Below, one piece after another: positions 1 to 8,439 of a stretch of DNA of 46,652 bases; the stretch's first letter is position 1, and every line of letters begins with the position of its first letter. Origin of the DNA: Paraburkholderia madseniana. GTDB lineage: Bacteria; Pseudomonadota; Gammaproteobacteria; Burkholderiales; Burkholderiaceae. Under the pieces are notes generated by a model. That model was given only the letters and a program-made list of their open reading frames with translations, was not told the origin of the DNA and ran no database searches. The translations under genes were made by a program, and so were the position numbers. The stretch covers positions 1-46,652 of the forward strand of contig NZ_VOSW01000072.1 of the NCBI RefSeq assembly GCF_009690905.1, given 5' to 3'.

Positions 1-62
1 AACCCGTGCGCGTTCGTGCGGATGATGGTCGTTGGCCCGTGCAGCGGGCACACCGCTTTCAT
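1..62 (-). CDS. 5' end of an unidentified gene running off the left edge
   Basis: On the minus strand an ATG at 60-62 follows a good ribosome binding site (CAGGAGACACC) and opens a frame that stays open to the window edge. The visible residues are MKAVCPLHGPTTIIRTNAHG. Twenty residues are too few to assign a family. The site and frame make a real start plausible, and the gene would be read in the same direction as the beta-propeller gene at 204-1853. Confidence 0.45.
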   Translation of the reverse strand, partial: MKAVCPLHGPTTIIRTNAHG

Positions 63-203
63 GGTGTCTCCTGAGACTCATAAGTCAACTGGTCCTATCG
101 TACACGCAGCTCGCCGGTCCGGTATGGTCCGATGCTGGCGAGCGCTATTGCAACAGTTTTGACCGACCGACGGGGTGCGTTAAGGGTTATTCGATGCCGT
201 GTG

Positions 204-1853
204 CTACAGACCGAAGGCACGCAGTATGTGGTCGAGGCCCGCCACGAAAAGCTGCCCGTTCACGACTGTGGGCGACGTTAGGACGCCGCCCGCGGGCCGC
301 TCAGCGACCGGAAGGTTATCGGTGCTCCAGAGTATCTGTCCGCTTTTTGCGTTCACCGCATACACCTGGCTGGCGATGCCGTCGGCGTAGTACACCACCC
401 CGTTGGCGACGATGGGAGGGATGGACGGATTGTCGGAAATCGTGTTTTTTCCGACCGGTTGCTGCCAGGCAAGGCTGACGGTACACGTGCTGTTGAAGGC
501 CAGCGCGAGAAGCCCGTGCTTGTTGAAGCCGGTCGGCGAATCGGAGGGCGACCCGATGTATAGCTGTTTCAGTACCGGATCAAATGCAGGCAGACCGATG
601 TTGGTTCCGGCATCCCTGGGCTGACTGATATCCAGTGTCTGAACGGGGCCGGACGGGATGGTGGCCTGGTTATAGAGGAACAGTTCGCCGGTCTTCTGGA
701 ACGCTGCCAGCATCGTTGGGCAACTACGCGGCTGGAACAGCGGTGCCGTCGCACCGAAGTCGGCGTCTTTGGTAGCCGGCGGCATCGGTGCGTTTGACGC
801 AGTCACAGCGAGGCTGCTGGTGAGCTTGACGACGTGTTCTGCAAACGCGGTATTTTGCGGACTGGCGAACGCGTTGCCCGTCAGGGCGTACACCGCTGAC
901 CCGCCACGCACGACCGAGACGCCCCCAAACCCCCAGATACCACCGCCATTCGGTCCGGTTGCACCGTCCGGGTACCATTGCTGCAGGATCGCCCCGTTGG
1001 TAACCGAGAGTTGCACGCCTTTTCCATGGTACGGCGTGAAATCGCAGGCACTGGCCGTCGTGACGTATAGCGACGTGCCGCTAAGCGTCGGGCCGCCGAA
1101 GACAAAGGTCCTTGACACATCGGCCTTATCCGGGATCAAGACGTGCAATGCCGGAAGGTCGGCGCCGGTTGCCAGGTCATACGCATGTAGAAACCCGTCC
1201 CCACTCACGATGTACAGCCGGTTCCGGGTACGGTCGATGGCGGGCGTCCCGATGTACCCGATGTTGCCACCTGACATGTTGAAGTCGGCGCAGGTGGTAT
1301 GCGCGGGCGTGACCTTTTGTTGCCAGATGACGGCACCGGTGGAAGCGTTAAGCGCAAACATGCTCCCCTGGAGGGTCGCGGCATAGACGACATCAGTCAG
1401 CGTGCCGTTGATGTTCACGCCCGCCGCCAGCGTCGGCTGGGTCAGGATGGGGCCGCCCAGATCCTTCGTCCAGTGAGTGTGCAAACTCGCCACGGTGGAC
1501 GTCGTCAACACCGTCTCCACCGGGTTATTTCCGGTCCGCTGCGCGTTCATGCCGAACGTGGGCCAGTCGGTCGCGGTGAAGGATGGGGCGAGGGCGGCGC
1601 CAGGTGTCAGTGCGCGTGTCGCGGCACTAACAGCCGCAGATGCGAGGTTCGGAGGATCCTCCGCTGGCTCCGACCCGTCTGCAACGTTGTCCGGATCGAC
1701 GCCACTTAGCGGCTGCTGCTGGCTCACGTGCGAAGCATCGGGGGGCGCAGTCGCTTGCGACGTTTGCGCCTGCGCACTCGAGCCGCCGGCAACAGCGAGC
1801 ATCACAGCGGCGACCAGTGTACGGGGTTTGAGGGCGGGGCGGGCGTTCGTCAT
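204..1853 (-). CDS. secreted PQQ-like beta-propeller protein (BamB-like fold)
   Basis: The 549-residue product begins with a clear signal peptide (about residues 1-29, ending SAQA) and is probably periplasmic. After an Ala/Pro-rich linker it carries repeated PQQ-type blades: VVYAATLQGSMFALNASTG, NRLYIVSGDGFLHAYDLATG, VVYYADGIASQVYAVNAKSG and a terminal FVAGLDHILRAFGL. These are the Y-x-x-x-x-x-G-x-x-x-A-x-D/N-x-x-x-G repeats of BamB and quinoprotein propellers. No dehydrogenase catalytic Asp or cytochrome CxxCH is obvious, so a binding or scaffold role is more likely than PQQ catalysis. The ATG at 1851-1853 is preceded by AGGAGG. The gene stands alone, separated by about 230 bp from the sensor kinase gene. 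Ligand and partner are unknown. Confidence 0.8.
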   Translation of the reverse strand: MTNARPALKPRTLVAAVMLAVAGGSSAQAQTSQATAPPDASHVSQQQPLSGVDPDNVADGSEPAEDPPNLASAAVSAATRALTPGAALAPSFTATDWPTFGMNAQRTGNNPVETVLTTSTVASLHTHWTKDLGGPILTQPTLAAGVNINGTLTDVVYAATLQGSMFALNASTGAVIWQQKVTPAHTTCADFNMSGGNIGYIGTPAIDRTRNRLYIVSGDGFLHAYDLATGADLPALHVLIPDKADVSRTFVFGGPTLSGTSLYVTTASACDFTPYHGKGVQLSVTNGAILQQWYPDGATGPNGGGIWGFGGVSVVRGGSAVYALTGNAFASPQNTAFAEHVVKLTSSLAVTASNAPMPPATKDADFGATAPLFQPRSCPTMLAAFQKTGELFLYNQATIPSGPVQTLDISQPRDAGTNIGLPAFDPVLKQLYIGSPSDSPTGFNKHGLLALAFNSTCTVSLAWQQPVGKNTISDNPSIPPIVANGVVYYADGIASQVYAVNAKSGQILWSTDNLPVAERPAGGVLTSPTVVNGQLFVAGLDHILRAFGL

Positions 1854-2081
1854 TAAGACACCTCCTGCACGTCGACTAAAAATGAATGGCTGGTAGGGAA
1901 ACGTAATAGGTCGAAAATGTGACTGTATGGTGATTGTTCATAGCGCAAAGCATAGTCCTTCCGGAAGGACCGCATTAAGAATGCATCCGCTGCCGACGCT
2001 GTCCACTCTCATCAGGCACCAGCCGGCCACGAAGCCTCATTCGCCCGTCTTGCGGCTCGGACGCTCAGACGTCGGTGCCAA

Positions 2082-4901
2082 TCATGGTGCTTGCCTCCTT
2101 TCCAGATATTGCTCGACGAAGCTGAGGATTGCTTTGGATCGGTAATCCTTCGCTAGCTGGCAAAGGTGGTCGGCGAAAGGACGATAGCGCTCGTCAAGCT
2201 CGGTCAGGTGCGTGGCATGTTGCACGATGGCACGCATGTCGCCCAGTCGCGCCAGGTGGTGTAGCGCTTCGATTTCCCCCGGCGGCGGCACGATCAAGCT
2301 TCCCACGGAGGGATCGGCGGCGCGTACAGCCGTTCGGCCCGCTCCGGCGGCTTGCGTCTGCGGAACTTCGTCGCTCCACTCGATATTCAGGAGGGCCGCG
2401 ACCTGTGACAACAGCCGACTGAGGTCAACCGGTTTTGACAGAAAGGCGTTTGCACCGGCCGCCAGGCTTTTCGCCGCATCACTCCCCGAGGCGCCGGCGG
2501 AAACCGCAACGATGGGCAGATCCCCGAACTCCGGCATTTCGCGAAAGCGCCGCGTTGCTTCGAGCCCGTCCATCCCAGGCATGAGGACATCCATCAGGAT
2601 GAGCGCCGGCCGTAGCGCTTTGGCTTTCTCCAATGCTTCAAATCCGTTGACGGCCTCCACCACGTCGAATCCGAGCTGGCCGAGCATATCGACTGCCACA
2701 GCACGGTTTGCCGCTACGTCATCCACGACGAGAATGGTCTTGCGCGGCCCCTTATAGCCGCTTACCGCCCATTCGGACGGGACGACAACTGCCTGAGGCG
2801 CCACCACCGGGACGTTCAGCTCGAACGAGAAGGCGCTGCCTGCACCGCGGCGGCTCTCGACGCGGAACTCGCCACCCATCAAACGCACAAGCTGCCGGCT
2901 GATGGCCAGGCCCAGCCCCGTGCCACCAACTCGGTGCCGAGCATCGCCCACTTGCTCGAAAGGCTGGAAGATCGCCTCCAGACGCGCTTCGTCTATGCCA
3001 ATGCCGGTGTCCTGCACTTCGAAACGCAGCCGCGCAGGCGGCAGATAACCGACGCGCAGACACACACTCCCCTCTTCGGTAAATTTGATTGCGTTGGAGA
3101 GCAGGTTGAGCAGCACCTGGCGCAGCCGTTTTTCGTCGACCCGCACGCCCGCGGGCAGATCGGGTGCCATCTCGCACGCGAAGGCCAAGCCCTTTTCCGT
3201 TGCCTTCACCCGAATCGTCTCGGCGATGAAGTAGATGAACCGGTCAAGCGAAATGTCGGATAGGTTGAGCTCCGCCCTTCCGGCCTCGATTTTGGCCATG
3301 TCCAGGATGTCGTTGATGATCGCAAGCAGATGTTCGCTGCTGCGCTGGATCACCGTGACCCCATCGACCTGGCGTTGATCGAGGCGCTTATCGCGCTTCA
3401 GGATCTGCGCGTACCCTAGAATTCCGTTCAACGGCGTGCGCAACTCGTGGCTCATGTGCGCAAGAAAGTCACTCTTGGCTTGATTGGCCGCATCGGCGTG
3501 TTCCTTGGCGACGGCCAGTTCAGCCGTTCGCTCGCGGATCATATCTTCGAGGTGCTCGCGATAGCGCCGCAGTTCCTCTTCGGCACGCTTCTGCTCTGTG
3601 ATGTCGCGTGAGATGCCGAGCAGGAACTGCGGCTCGCCGCGCACGTCGACGATCGGGATCTTCATTGTGTGCACCAGGCGCGGCCCGTGACGTGTGTGAA
3701 CCGGCTCCTCTGGCACGTCGACCATCTGCTGCGACTCCAGCACGTCACGATCCTTCAGTGCGAAGAAATCTGCCTCCTGCGCCGGAAACAGCTCGTGGAC
3801 GGACTTGCCGATGAGTTCCTCGCGCCGGTAGCCGAGCAGTTGCTCTCCCGCCTTGTTAAAACGCACGAAGCGCAGCGTCGCCGCATCCTTGACGAAGATC
3901 ATGTCGGGGATGTTCTCGATGATGCTGTCCAGGAAGTGCTCGCTCGCTCGCGCAGCCTCTTCGGCGTGCTGCCGTTCGGCGATCTCGGCCGTCTGGCCCG
4001 CAAGCGCCGTGCTGAGTTCGGCCGTGCGCTGTGTCACGCGTGCCTCGAGTTCGGCGTTGAGTTCCTTCAGCGCATCCTCGGCTTGCCTGCGCTGGCGCCG
4101 GTCTTCGAGGAACTGCTCGACTGCGCGCGCCATATCGGCAATCTCATCGCGGCCGTGAACGGGGACACCGGCTTGCACGCCGTCGACGTCACCTTGCCGC
4201 AGGAAGTGGCTGACCCGGCGCAGCCGCGCCACGACGTGGCGACCGAGGAATGGCCGGGCGATCAGCCAGGCAAGCAGCAGGCTCACCGCAACTTCGCCCC
4301 CCACCCAGTTGCGCGTGCGGTCCAGGTCTTCGGCCAGATCCTGAACCGCTTTCCGGTAGTCGCGCGTGAAATAACCCAACTGCTGGCGCGCCGCGGCGGC
4401 CAGAGCGTCAGCCTGGCGGCGCAGATCGTCGTCCAGGCTGGCCAATGACGCGCCGGACCGCGGCGCGGCTCCGGTGCCCAGCGCAGTCTCGCGCACCTGC
4501 GCCTCGATGTTGACCGTGTTGCGGAAGCGCTGGCTCGATCGATGCATCGCCAGCGCGTCGACACCGACGTTGTCGCTCGTGGTCGCGGAGGCGAGGCGGT
4601 CCACCAGGCGGTCGAAGGATGCCAGCTGTTCGATGACATGCCGATGCGTCTCGCGCACAGCGTCCACCGTATCGTCACTGGACAACTGCAATGCCAGGCG
4701 TTCGATCATCAGCGTGCGCTGCGCCAGGTCCTGTGCGTCCTCCTGGCGGGCCAGCCGCTCTTCGGCCAACTGGCGGATCGCGTGGACCGAGCCGGCCAAC
4801 GAGTAGAGGGTCGTGGCACTGACCGCGATTACCAGGGCGGCCAGGCACGAAACCGCGAGCGTGAACTGCGCGGTGAGCGATCGTGGGAGTGGAAGTTTCA
4901 C
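2082..4901 (-). CDS. hybrid sensor histidine kinase (HAMP-PAS-HisKA-HATPase-receiver), LuxQ/TorS-like
   Basis: Read from the GTG at 4899-4901 this is a 939-residue inner-membrane hybrid kinase. It has a first membrane segment (about 12-35), a long helical periplasmic sensor region, a second membrane segment (about 198-218), a HAMP region and coiled coil. A PAS domain follows (SIIENIPDMIFVKDAATLRF), then HisKA with the phospho-accepting His in AHMSHELRTPLNGILGYAQ and an HATPase with DTGIGID and GGTGLGLAIS. The C-terminal receiver carries ILVVDD and phospho-acceptor LILMDVLMPGMDG. About 90 helical residues after the receiver are not a classical Hpt. The same frame stays open upstream to 5264, but that stretch is Arg-rich shadow sequence over the binding-protein gene. 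The GTG overlaps that gene's TGA (GTGA), indicating translational coupling. No response regulator or Hpt gene is adjacent, so the phosphorelay must finish elsewhere. Confidence 0.9.
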   Translation of the reverse strand: MKLPLPRSLTAQFTLAVSCLAALVIAVSATTLYSLAGSVHAIRQLAEERLARQEDAQDLAQRTLMIERLALQLSSDDTVDAVRETHRHVIEQLASFDRLVDRLASATTSDNVGVDALAMHRSSQRFRNTVNIEAQVRETALGTGAAPRSGASLASLDDDLRRQADALAAAARQQLGYFTRDYRKAVQDLAEDLDRTRNWVGGEVAVSLLLAWLIARPFLGRHVVARLRRVSHFLRQGDVDGVQAGVPVHGRDEIADMARAVEQFLEDRRQRRQAEDALKELNAELEARVTQRTAELSTALAGQTAEIAERQHAEEAARASEHFLDSIIENIPDMIFVKDAATLRFVRFNKAGEQLLGYRREELIGKSVHELFPAQEADFFALKDRDVLESQQMVDVPEEPVHTRHGPRLVHTMKIPIVDVRGEPQFLLGISRDITEQKRAEEELRRYREHLEDMIRERTAELAVAKEHADAANQAKSDFLAHMSHELRTPLNGILGYAQILKRDKRLDQRQVDGVTVIQRSSEHLLAIINDILDMAKIEAGRAELNLSDISLDRFIYFIAETIRVKATEKGLAFACEMAPDLPAGVRVDEKRLRQVLLNLLSNAIKFTEEGSVCLRVGYLPPARLRFEVQDTGIGIDEARLEAIFQPFEQVGDARHRVGGTGLGLAISRQLVRLMGGEFRVESRRGAGSAFSFELNVPVVAPQAVVVPSEWAVSGYKGPRKTILVVDDVAANRAVAVDMLGQLGFDVVEAVNGFEALEKAKALRPALILMDVLMPGMDGLEATRRFREMPEFGDLPIVAVSAGASGSDAAKSLAAGANAFLSKPVDLSRLLSQVAALLNIEWSDEVPQTQAAGAGRTAVRAADPSVGSLIVPPPGEIEALHHLARLGDMRAIVQHATHLTELDERYRPFADHLCQLAKDYRSKAILSFVEQYLERRQAP

Positions 4902-6031
4902 GGGCGTTGCCAGATGCGGCGATAGACGTCGCGATAGCCGTTGGCCGGGTCGTAGAGCAGACGATTGCCGCCGTCCGCGGCGATGTTGTCCGCCGTCACG
5001 AGATGCACCGGAAACACGTAGTCCGTGACGCCTTCCCTGGCGAAGAGCCGGTTCATCTCGTCGACCAACTGCCAGCCGTGCAGATTCACGGGTTCGGCCA
5101 CGGTGGCCGTCTGGAAGCTGCCCGTCTGGATACGCAGGAAGGCGGACTCGCTGCCGTCGCCAGCCGACAGCATGGCCATGGCGGTGTTCGGCATTTCGGC
5201 CTGGGTCAGCACCGGGGCGGCGTAGTCGAAGTAGATGTCGTTGACGGCCAGTGCATACGTCCACCGCTTGCCATACCGCGCGAGCAAGGCGCGTGTCGTG
5301 CCCGGCATCAGTTCATGGCTGCGCGAGATCGCCACGTCGCGCACTTCGAGCAAGGTGCAGCCGCTGCACGCGCGCACAACGGCAGCCATTTCATCTGCCT
5401 TGCCTTGCGCAATTCGGAAATTGGAGTCGGTGAAGATGACGACTGCCGCATGCCCGCCGGACTGTACGATGGCTGCCAGCGAGGTCACGCGCGCGACCTC
5501 GAGCGGATCCGTCGCCACGTTCATCGCCACGGGCGTGCCAGGCACCGGTCCGGCCTGGGCCGCGACATGCCAGCCGACGATCGGAATGCTCCGCTCGGCA
5601 AACGGCCGCAGCCCGGGCAGCAGCGCGCGTGCGTCGCCACCGACGATGATCAGACCGTCTGGACGACTTGCCAGCGCATTCGCAAGCATCTTCAGCCGCA
5701 GGTCCGGCGTGCCGCCGGAGTCGAATATCTTTACGCTCCAGCCGATGACCTTGGCCGCTTCCAGCACGCCGTCGACTACGCCGACGATGCCGCCGTTGCG
5801 CAAATCCTCGGCGACGATGGCGACGCGTTTCCCGAGTTGGGCGCGCGGCCCGTTGCGAGGCCCGTTCCAAGGTGCAGCGGGTTGCGCCGCAGCATCGACG
5901 ACTCGCTTCGCTCCGGCCAGGTAGTCCTTCGCGCCGACCGTGGTCCCGGGCACGGGGGCAGTCGCCAGACCCTGCGCCGCGGCAACCGACAGCACACACG
6001 CGCATACCCATGCCACAAGCAAGCCCCTCAT
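4898..6031 (-). CDS. periplasmic sugar-binding-like protein, ligand sensor partner of the hybrid kinase
   Basis: The 377-residue product starts with a signal peptide (MRGLLVAWVCACVLSVAAAQG) and has the periplasmic-binding-protein type 1 fold seen in ribose- and AI-2-binding proteins. Visible strands include RVAIVAEDLRNGGIVGVVDG, PDGLIIVGGDARALLPGLRP and IPIVGWHVAAQAGPVPG, with an interdomain stretch HAAVVIFTDSNFRIAQGKAD. No ABC permease or ATPase gene is nearby. Its stop overlaps the start of the hybrid histidine kinase, so it most likely presents a ligand to the kinase's periplasmic domain, as LuxP does for LuxQ (inference). The ATG at 6029-6031 is preferred over the in-frame TTG at 6043 because GGGGAAC precedes it at a suitable distance. 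The ligand cannot be told from sequence. Confidence 0.85.
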   Translation of the reverse strand: MRGLLVAWVCACVLSVAAAQGLATAPVPGTTVGAKDYLAGAKRVVDAAAQPAAPWNGPRNGPRAQLGKRVAIVAEDLRNGGIVGVVDGVLEAAKVIGWSVKIFDSGGTPDLRLKMLANALASRPDGLIIVGGDARALLPGLRPFAERSIPIVGWHVAAQAGPVPGTPVAMNVATDPLEVARVTSLAAIVQSGGHAAVVIFTDSNFRIAQGKADEMAAVVRACSGCTLLEVRDVAISRSHELMPGTTRALLARYGKRWTYALAVNDIYFDYAAPVLTQAEMPNTAMAMLSAGDGSESAFLRIQTGSFQTATVAEPVNLHGWQLVDEMNRLFAREGVTDYVFPVHLVTADNIAADGGNRLLYDPANGYRDVYRRIWQRP

Positions 6032-6127
6032 GCTGTTCCCCAAGGGCCCAATCGCGGTTTATTGACCGCTATTGACGACGTACCCAATGCCGCGCGCAGG
6101 ATGATCCTGCGAATACGATAGTACACC

Positions 6128-6157
6128 CCGATGCTCGCGTGTCCTGTTCAGCCACGA
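6128..6157 (+). repeat. 30-bp direct repeat, copy A
   Basis: Positions 6128-6157 are identical base for base to 23672-23701, in the same orientation, with unrelated flanks. Both copies are intergenic. They may mark the remains of a mobile element end or a small dispersed repeat; I could not identify the element. Confidence 0.7.
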
Positions 6158-6235
6158 TTACTGTTGGTGGCGAAGTCGCTGGGGTGCTCTTTTAACGACC
6201 CGGAACCACAACGCCGTTGACGCCCCGCGTGTTTT

Positions 6236-6721
6236 CTACCGACTGCCGTTTCCCGTCGTCAAGATTCCGCCGCCGTCCGACTCCGTCTGTGTGTTCGCCG
6301 TGCTCTCTACTCGTTCAATCCGTACTTGCATCGACCGTGCGTCTGTCAAACCCAAGGTCTTCGCCGCGGCATAAGAGAGATCGATAATTCGGTGTTTGAT
6401 GTATGGTCCGCGATCGTTGATACGCACGACAACCGACTTTCCTGTTGCCAACGAACTGACGCGCACATAGCTGCCGAGCGGCAATGTTCGATGGGCAGCC
6501 GTTAATGCGCCGCCATCATAGCGTTCTCCATTTGCGGTCAGATGCCCCTGGAACGTTGCCGAATACCATGACGCCTCGCCGGATTGCAACATCTCGTGTC
6601 GCATGCGACAGGAATCAACTCTGCACGCAGCATGTTCGGGCGCAATCTGTCCGCAAGCCGCGAACAAAGCGCAGATTCCCAAAACTCCCAAATAGCGGAG
6701 TGATAGCACCATAGACCACAT
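6236..6721 (-). CDS. rlpA: RlpA-like double-psi beta-barrel lipoprotein
   Basis: The 161-residue product has a short N-terminal hydrophobic segment ending in a lipobox (ALFAAC), so it is predicted to be a lipoprotein. The rest is the RlpA double-psi beta-barrel: GEASWYSATFQGHLTANGE, then YDGGALTAAHRTLPLGSYVR and VVVRINDRGPYIKHRIIDLS. Family members bind denuded peptidoglycan glycans, and some cleave them as lytic transglycosylases at the septum or cell pole. The barrel Asp of INDRGPY and the nearby glycines are present. The C-terminal SPOR domain of full-length RlpA is absent, so this is the short form. ATG at 6719-6721 is used; an internal ATG at 6712 is also possible. It is a monocistronic gene with no linked cell-wall genes. 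Confidence 0.85.
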   Translation of the reverse strand: MWSMVLSLRYLGVLGICALFAACGQIAPEHAACRVDSCRMRHEMLQSGEASWYSATFQGHLTANGERYDGGALTAAHRTLPLGSYVRVSSLATGKSVVVRINDRGPYIKHRIIDLSYAAAKTLGLTDARSMQVRIERVESTANTQTESDGGGILTTGNGSR

Positions 6722-6890
6722 GTCAGTTAATGAGGCGTGGTTTTAACGTTCTCAAAAAGCTCAGGCAAGCCGCATGCCCGGGTGACATAACATCTTGACA
6801 AATTTTTTGAGGTCTCATGCAGTGGGTCTGTCAGTCCGACCCTGATTTCATTGCAGGTGTCGCCGATGCGATTGGTACCGGCCTTGACGA

Positions 6891-6910
6891 AAATACGTGA
6901 AATACGTATT
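6891..6910. promoter_or_regulatory. repeated and palindromic AATACGT motif
   Basis: AAATACGTG is followed directly by AAATACGTATTC. The second unit contains the perfect 10-bp palindrome AATACGTATT (6901-6910). It lies 18 bp before the ATG of a candidate small Cys-rich gene and 250 bp before the FIST gene. It is a candidate operator on sequence symmetry alone. The rest of 6722-6927 shows only a TTGACA hexamer near 6795. Confidence 0.25.
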
Positions 6911-6927
6911 CATTTGCCGGGGGCCAC

Positions 6928-7107
6928 ATGGCTATCATAACGGCCACCGATCTCGCCCGGTGCGCGAAGTTACACGCCGCACCGCTCAATTGTTCGGGCT
7001 GCTCGCCACGATGCAACGTCCACGACGTTCCGGACATCACGAGTTGTACTCATGAACCGCAAGCCCTGGCGGCCGGTCTGATCTCGGGTTTCTCAACGGC
7101 CGGCTGA
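6928..7107 (+). CDS. possible 59-residue Cys-rich microprotein
   Basis: The frame from ATG 6928 encodes 59 residues with five cysteines (12, 22, 25, 29, 40) in the arrangement CSGCSPRC followed by NVHDVPD, a metal-site-like pattern. Third codon positions are mostly G or C, as in neighbouring genes. There is no signal peptide or membrane segment. The ribosome binding site is weak (GGGGGCCAC). The stop at 7105-7107 is 54 bp before the FIST gene, so co-transcription is possible. No family was recognised. It could be a chance frame; the cysteine pattern and codon use are the only support. Confidence 0.3.
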   Translation: MAIITATDLARCAKLHAAPLNCSGCSPRCNVHDVPDITSCTHEPQALAAGLISGFSTAG

Positions 7108-7161
7108 ACATGCCTTGCCAGCGGAGGTCCAACTTATTGTTGTCTTCGACAGGGTTGGGCC

Positions 7162-8346
7162 ATGTCCCGCGCTTCGTTTGTCCACGCTCACGCCGCCCAC
7201 GCCGATTGGCGGGTGGCTCTCGCCGAGTGCCAGAGGCAAATTCAAACCCAAATTGCGGCCCGTGCGGCGCAGCTTGACGAATCCGCTCCGTTCACGCTCG
7301 GCTGGTGTTACGTGAGCGACTATTACGCACCCGCGTCCGAGGCGATCCTCGACGAACTGCACCGGGGTCAGCCAGGCGTCGCCTGGGTCGGTACGGTCGG
7401 TGTCGGTGTGGCCGCCAGCGGCATCGAATACATCGACGAACCGGCCCTGGTGCTGATGCTCGCGGCGCTGCCACGTGAATCGTTCCGGCTATTCTCCGGT
7501 TTGCAGCCCCTGCCTGCGACATCCTCCGGGTTCGTGGCCCATACCGCGCTCGTCCATGCCGAGGGCAGCACGCCGGACGTGCAAGAATTGCTGCACGAAC
7601 TGAGCGCCCGCACGACCACGGGTTATCTCTTCGGCGGCCTGTCCTCGGCGCGAAACCGTCCGCTGCACATGGCGGATGGAGTGTTCACCGGGGGAATGTC
7701 CGGCGTGCTCTTCGGCCCCGAGGTCGGTCTGATCTCACGCGTGACGCAGGGCTGCCAGCCCATCGGGCCGGTGCGCACCATCACCCAGGCCCAACACAAT
7801 CTGGTGGGCACGCTGGACGGCAAGCCCGCACTCAATTGCGTGTTGCAAGATCTTGGACTCGACCGGGATCTGCCAATCGATGTGTTGTCGCAGGCGCTGT
7901 CTACCACCCTGGCCGGCTTGAGCACCGGCGCCGAGGACGTGCCGAAATGGCCTGGAAAGTTCGGCGCGGATACACTCGTGCGGCACCTGGTGGGCGTGGA
8001 TACCCAGCACCGGGTCCTGGCGATTGCGGATCGGGTCGAGCCCGGCATGCATCTGGCCTTTTGCACGCGCAACCCCGAGGCTGCGCGGGTCGATCTGGTG
8101 CGCATTGCAACGGAAATCCGCGCGGAACTGGAAAGCGGCACGGCGGGGCACATGTCGGGCGCCCTGTATGTCAGTTGCTCGGGACGGGGTGGGCCGCACT
8201 TCGGAGCGCGGCATGCGGAGTTGCAGACCGTGCGAAATGCCCTAGGCGAGGTACCGCTGGTGGGATTCTTCGCCGGCGGCGAGATTGCAAGGAATCACCT
8301 TTACGGCTACACCGGCGTATTGACGGTCTTTACGACCCCGGACTGA
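7162..8346 (+). CDS. FIST-domain signal-sensing protein
   Basis: The 394-residue soluble protein matches the FIST N and C domain arrangement, a predicted small-ligand-binding sensory module. The N-terminal part has AWVGTVGVGVAASGIEYIDE, followed by GYLFGGLSSARNRPLHMADG and VFTGGMSGVLFGPEVGLISR. The C-terminal part has TRNPEAARVDLVRIATEIRA and ALYVSCSGRGGPHFG, ending with VPLVGFFAGGEIARN and YGYTGVLTVF. FIST modules usually sit beside or are fused to histidine kinases, GGDEF or chemotaxis proteins. Here it stands alone, 93 bp before an MBL-fold hydrolase. The start is ATG 7162 with a modest upstream GGGTTGGG. The ligand is unknown, and no output domain is present in the protein. Confidence 0.85.
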   Translation: MSRASFVHAHAAHADWRVALAECQRQIQTQIAARAAQLDESAPFTLGWCYVSDYYAPASEAILDELHRGQPGVAWVGTVGVGVAASGIEYIDEPALVLMLAALPRESFRLFSGLQPLPATSSGFVAHTALVHAEGSTPDVQELLHELSARTTTGYLFGGLSSARNRPLHMADGVFTGGMSGVLFGPEVGLISRVTQGCQPIGPVRTITQAQHNLVGTLDGKPALNCVLQDLGLDRDLPIDVLSQALSTTLAGLSTGAEDVPKWPGKFGADTLVRHLVGVDTQHRVLAIADRVEPGMHLAFCTRNPEAARVDLVRIATEIRAELESGTAGHMSGALYVSCSGRGGPHFGARHAELQTVRNALGEVPLVGFFAGGEIARNHLYGYTGVLTVFTTPD

Positions 8347-8439
8347 CGCTCCGGACGGTTCTGATTTTTGCCATAGCACGAAGAATATCCATACTGCGTT
8401 CATCCACAACAGCCATTCGTACTCCGCCCTGGCAGATTC

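Noticed and set aside
3669..4448. 259-residue plus-strand open frame
   Set aside because: Antisense to the hybrid kinase, with no family similarity. Long antisense frames are common at this GC content.
4902..5264. Upstream extension of the hybrid kinase frame
   Set aside because: The added 121 residues are Arg/Gly-rich shadow of the binding-protein gene and precede a GTG that overlaps that gene's stop.
4883..6121. 412-residue plus-strand open frame
   Set aside because: His/Arg-rich antisense to the binding-protein gene; no start signal and no motifs.
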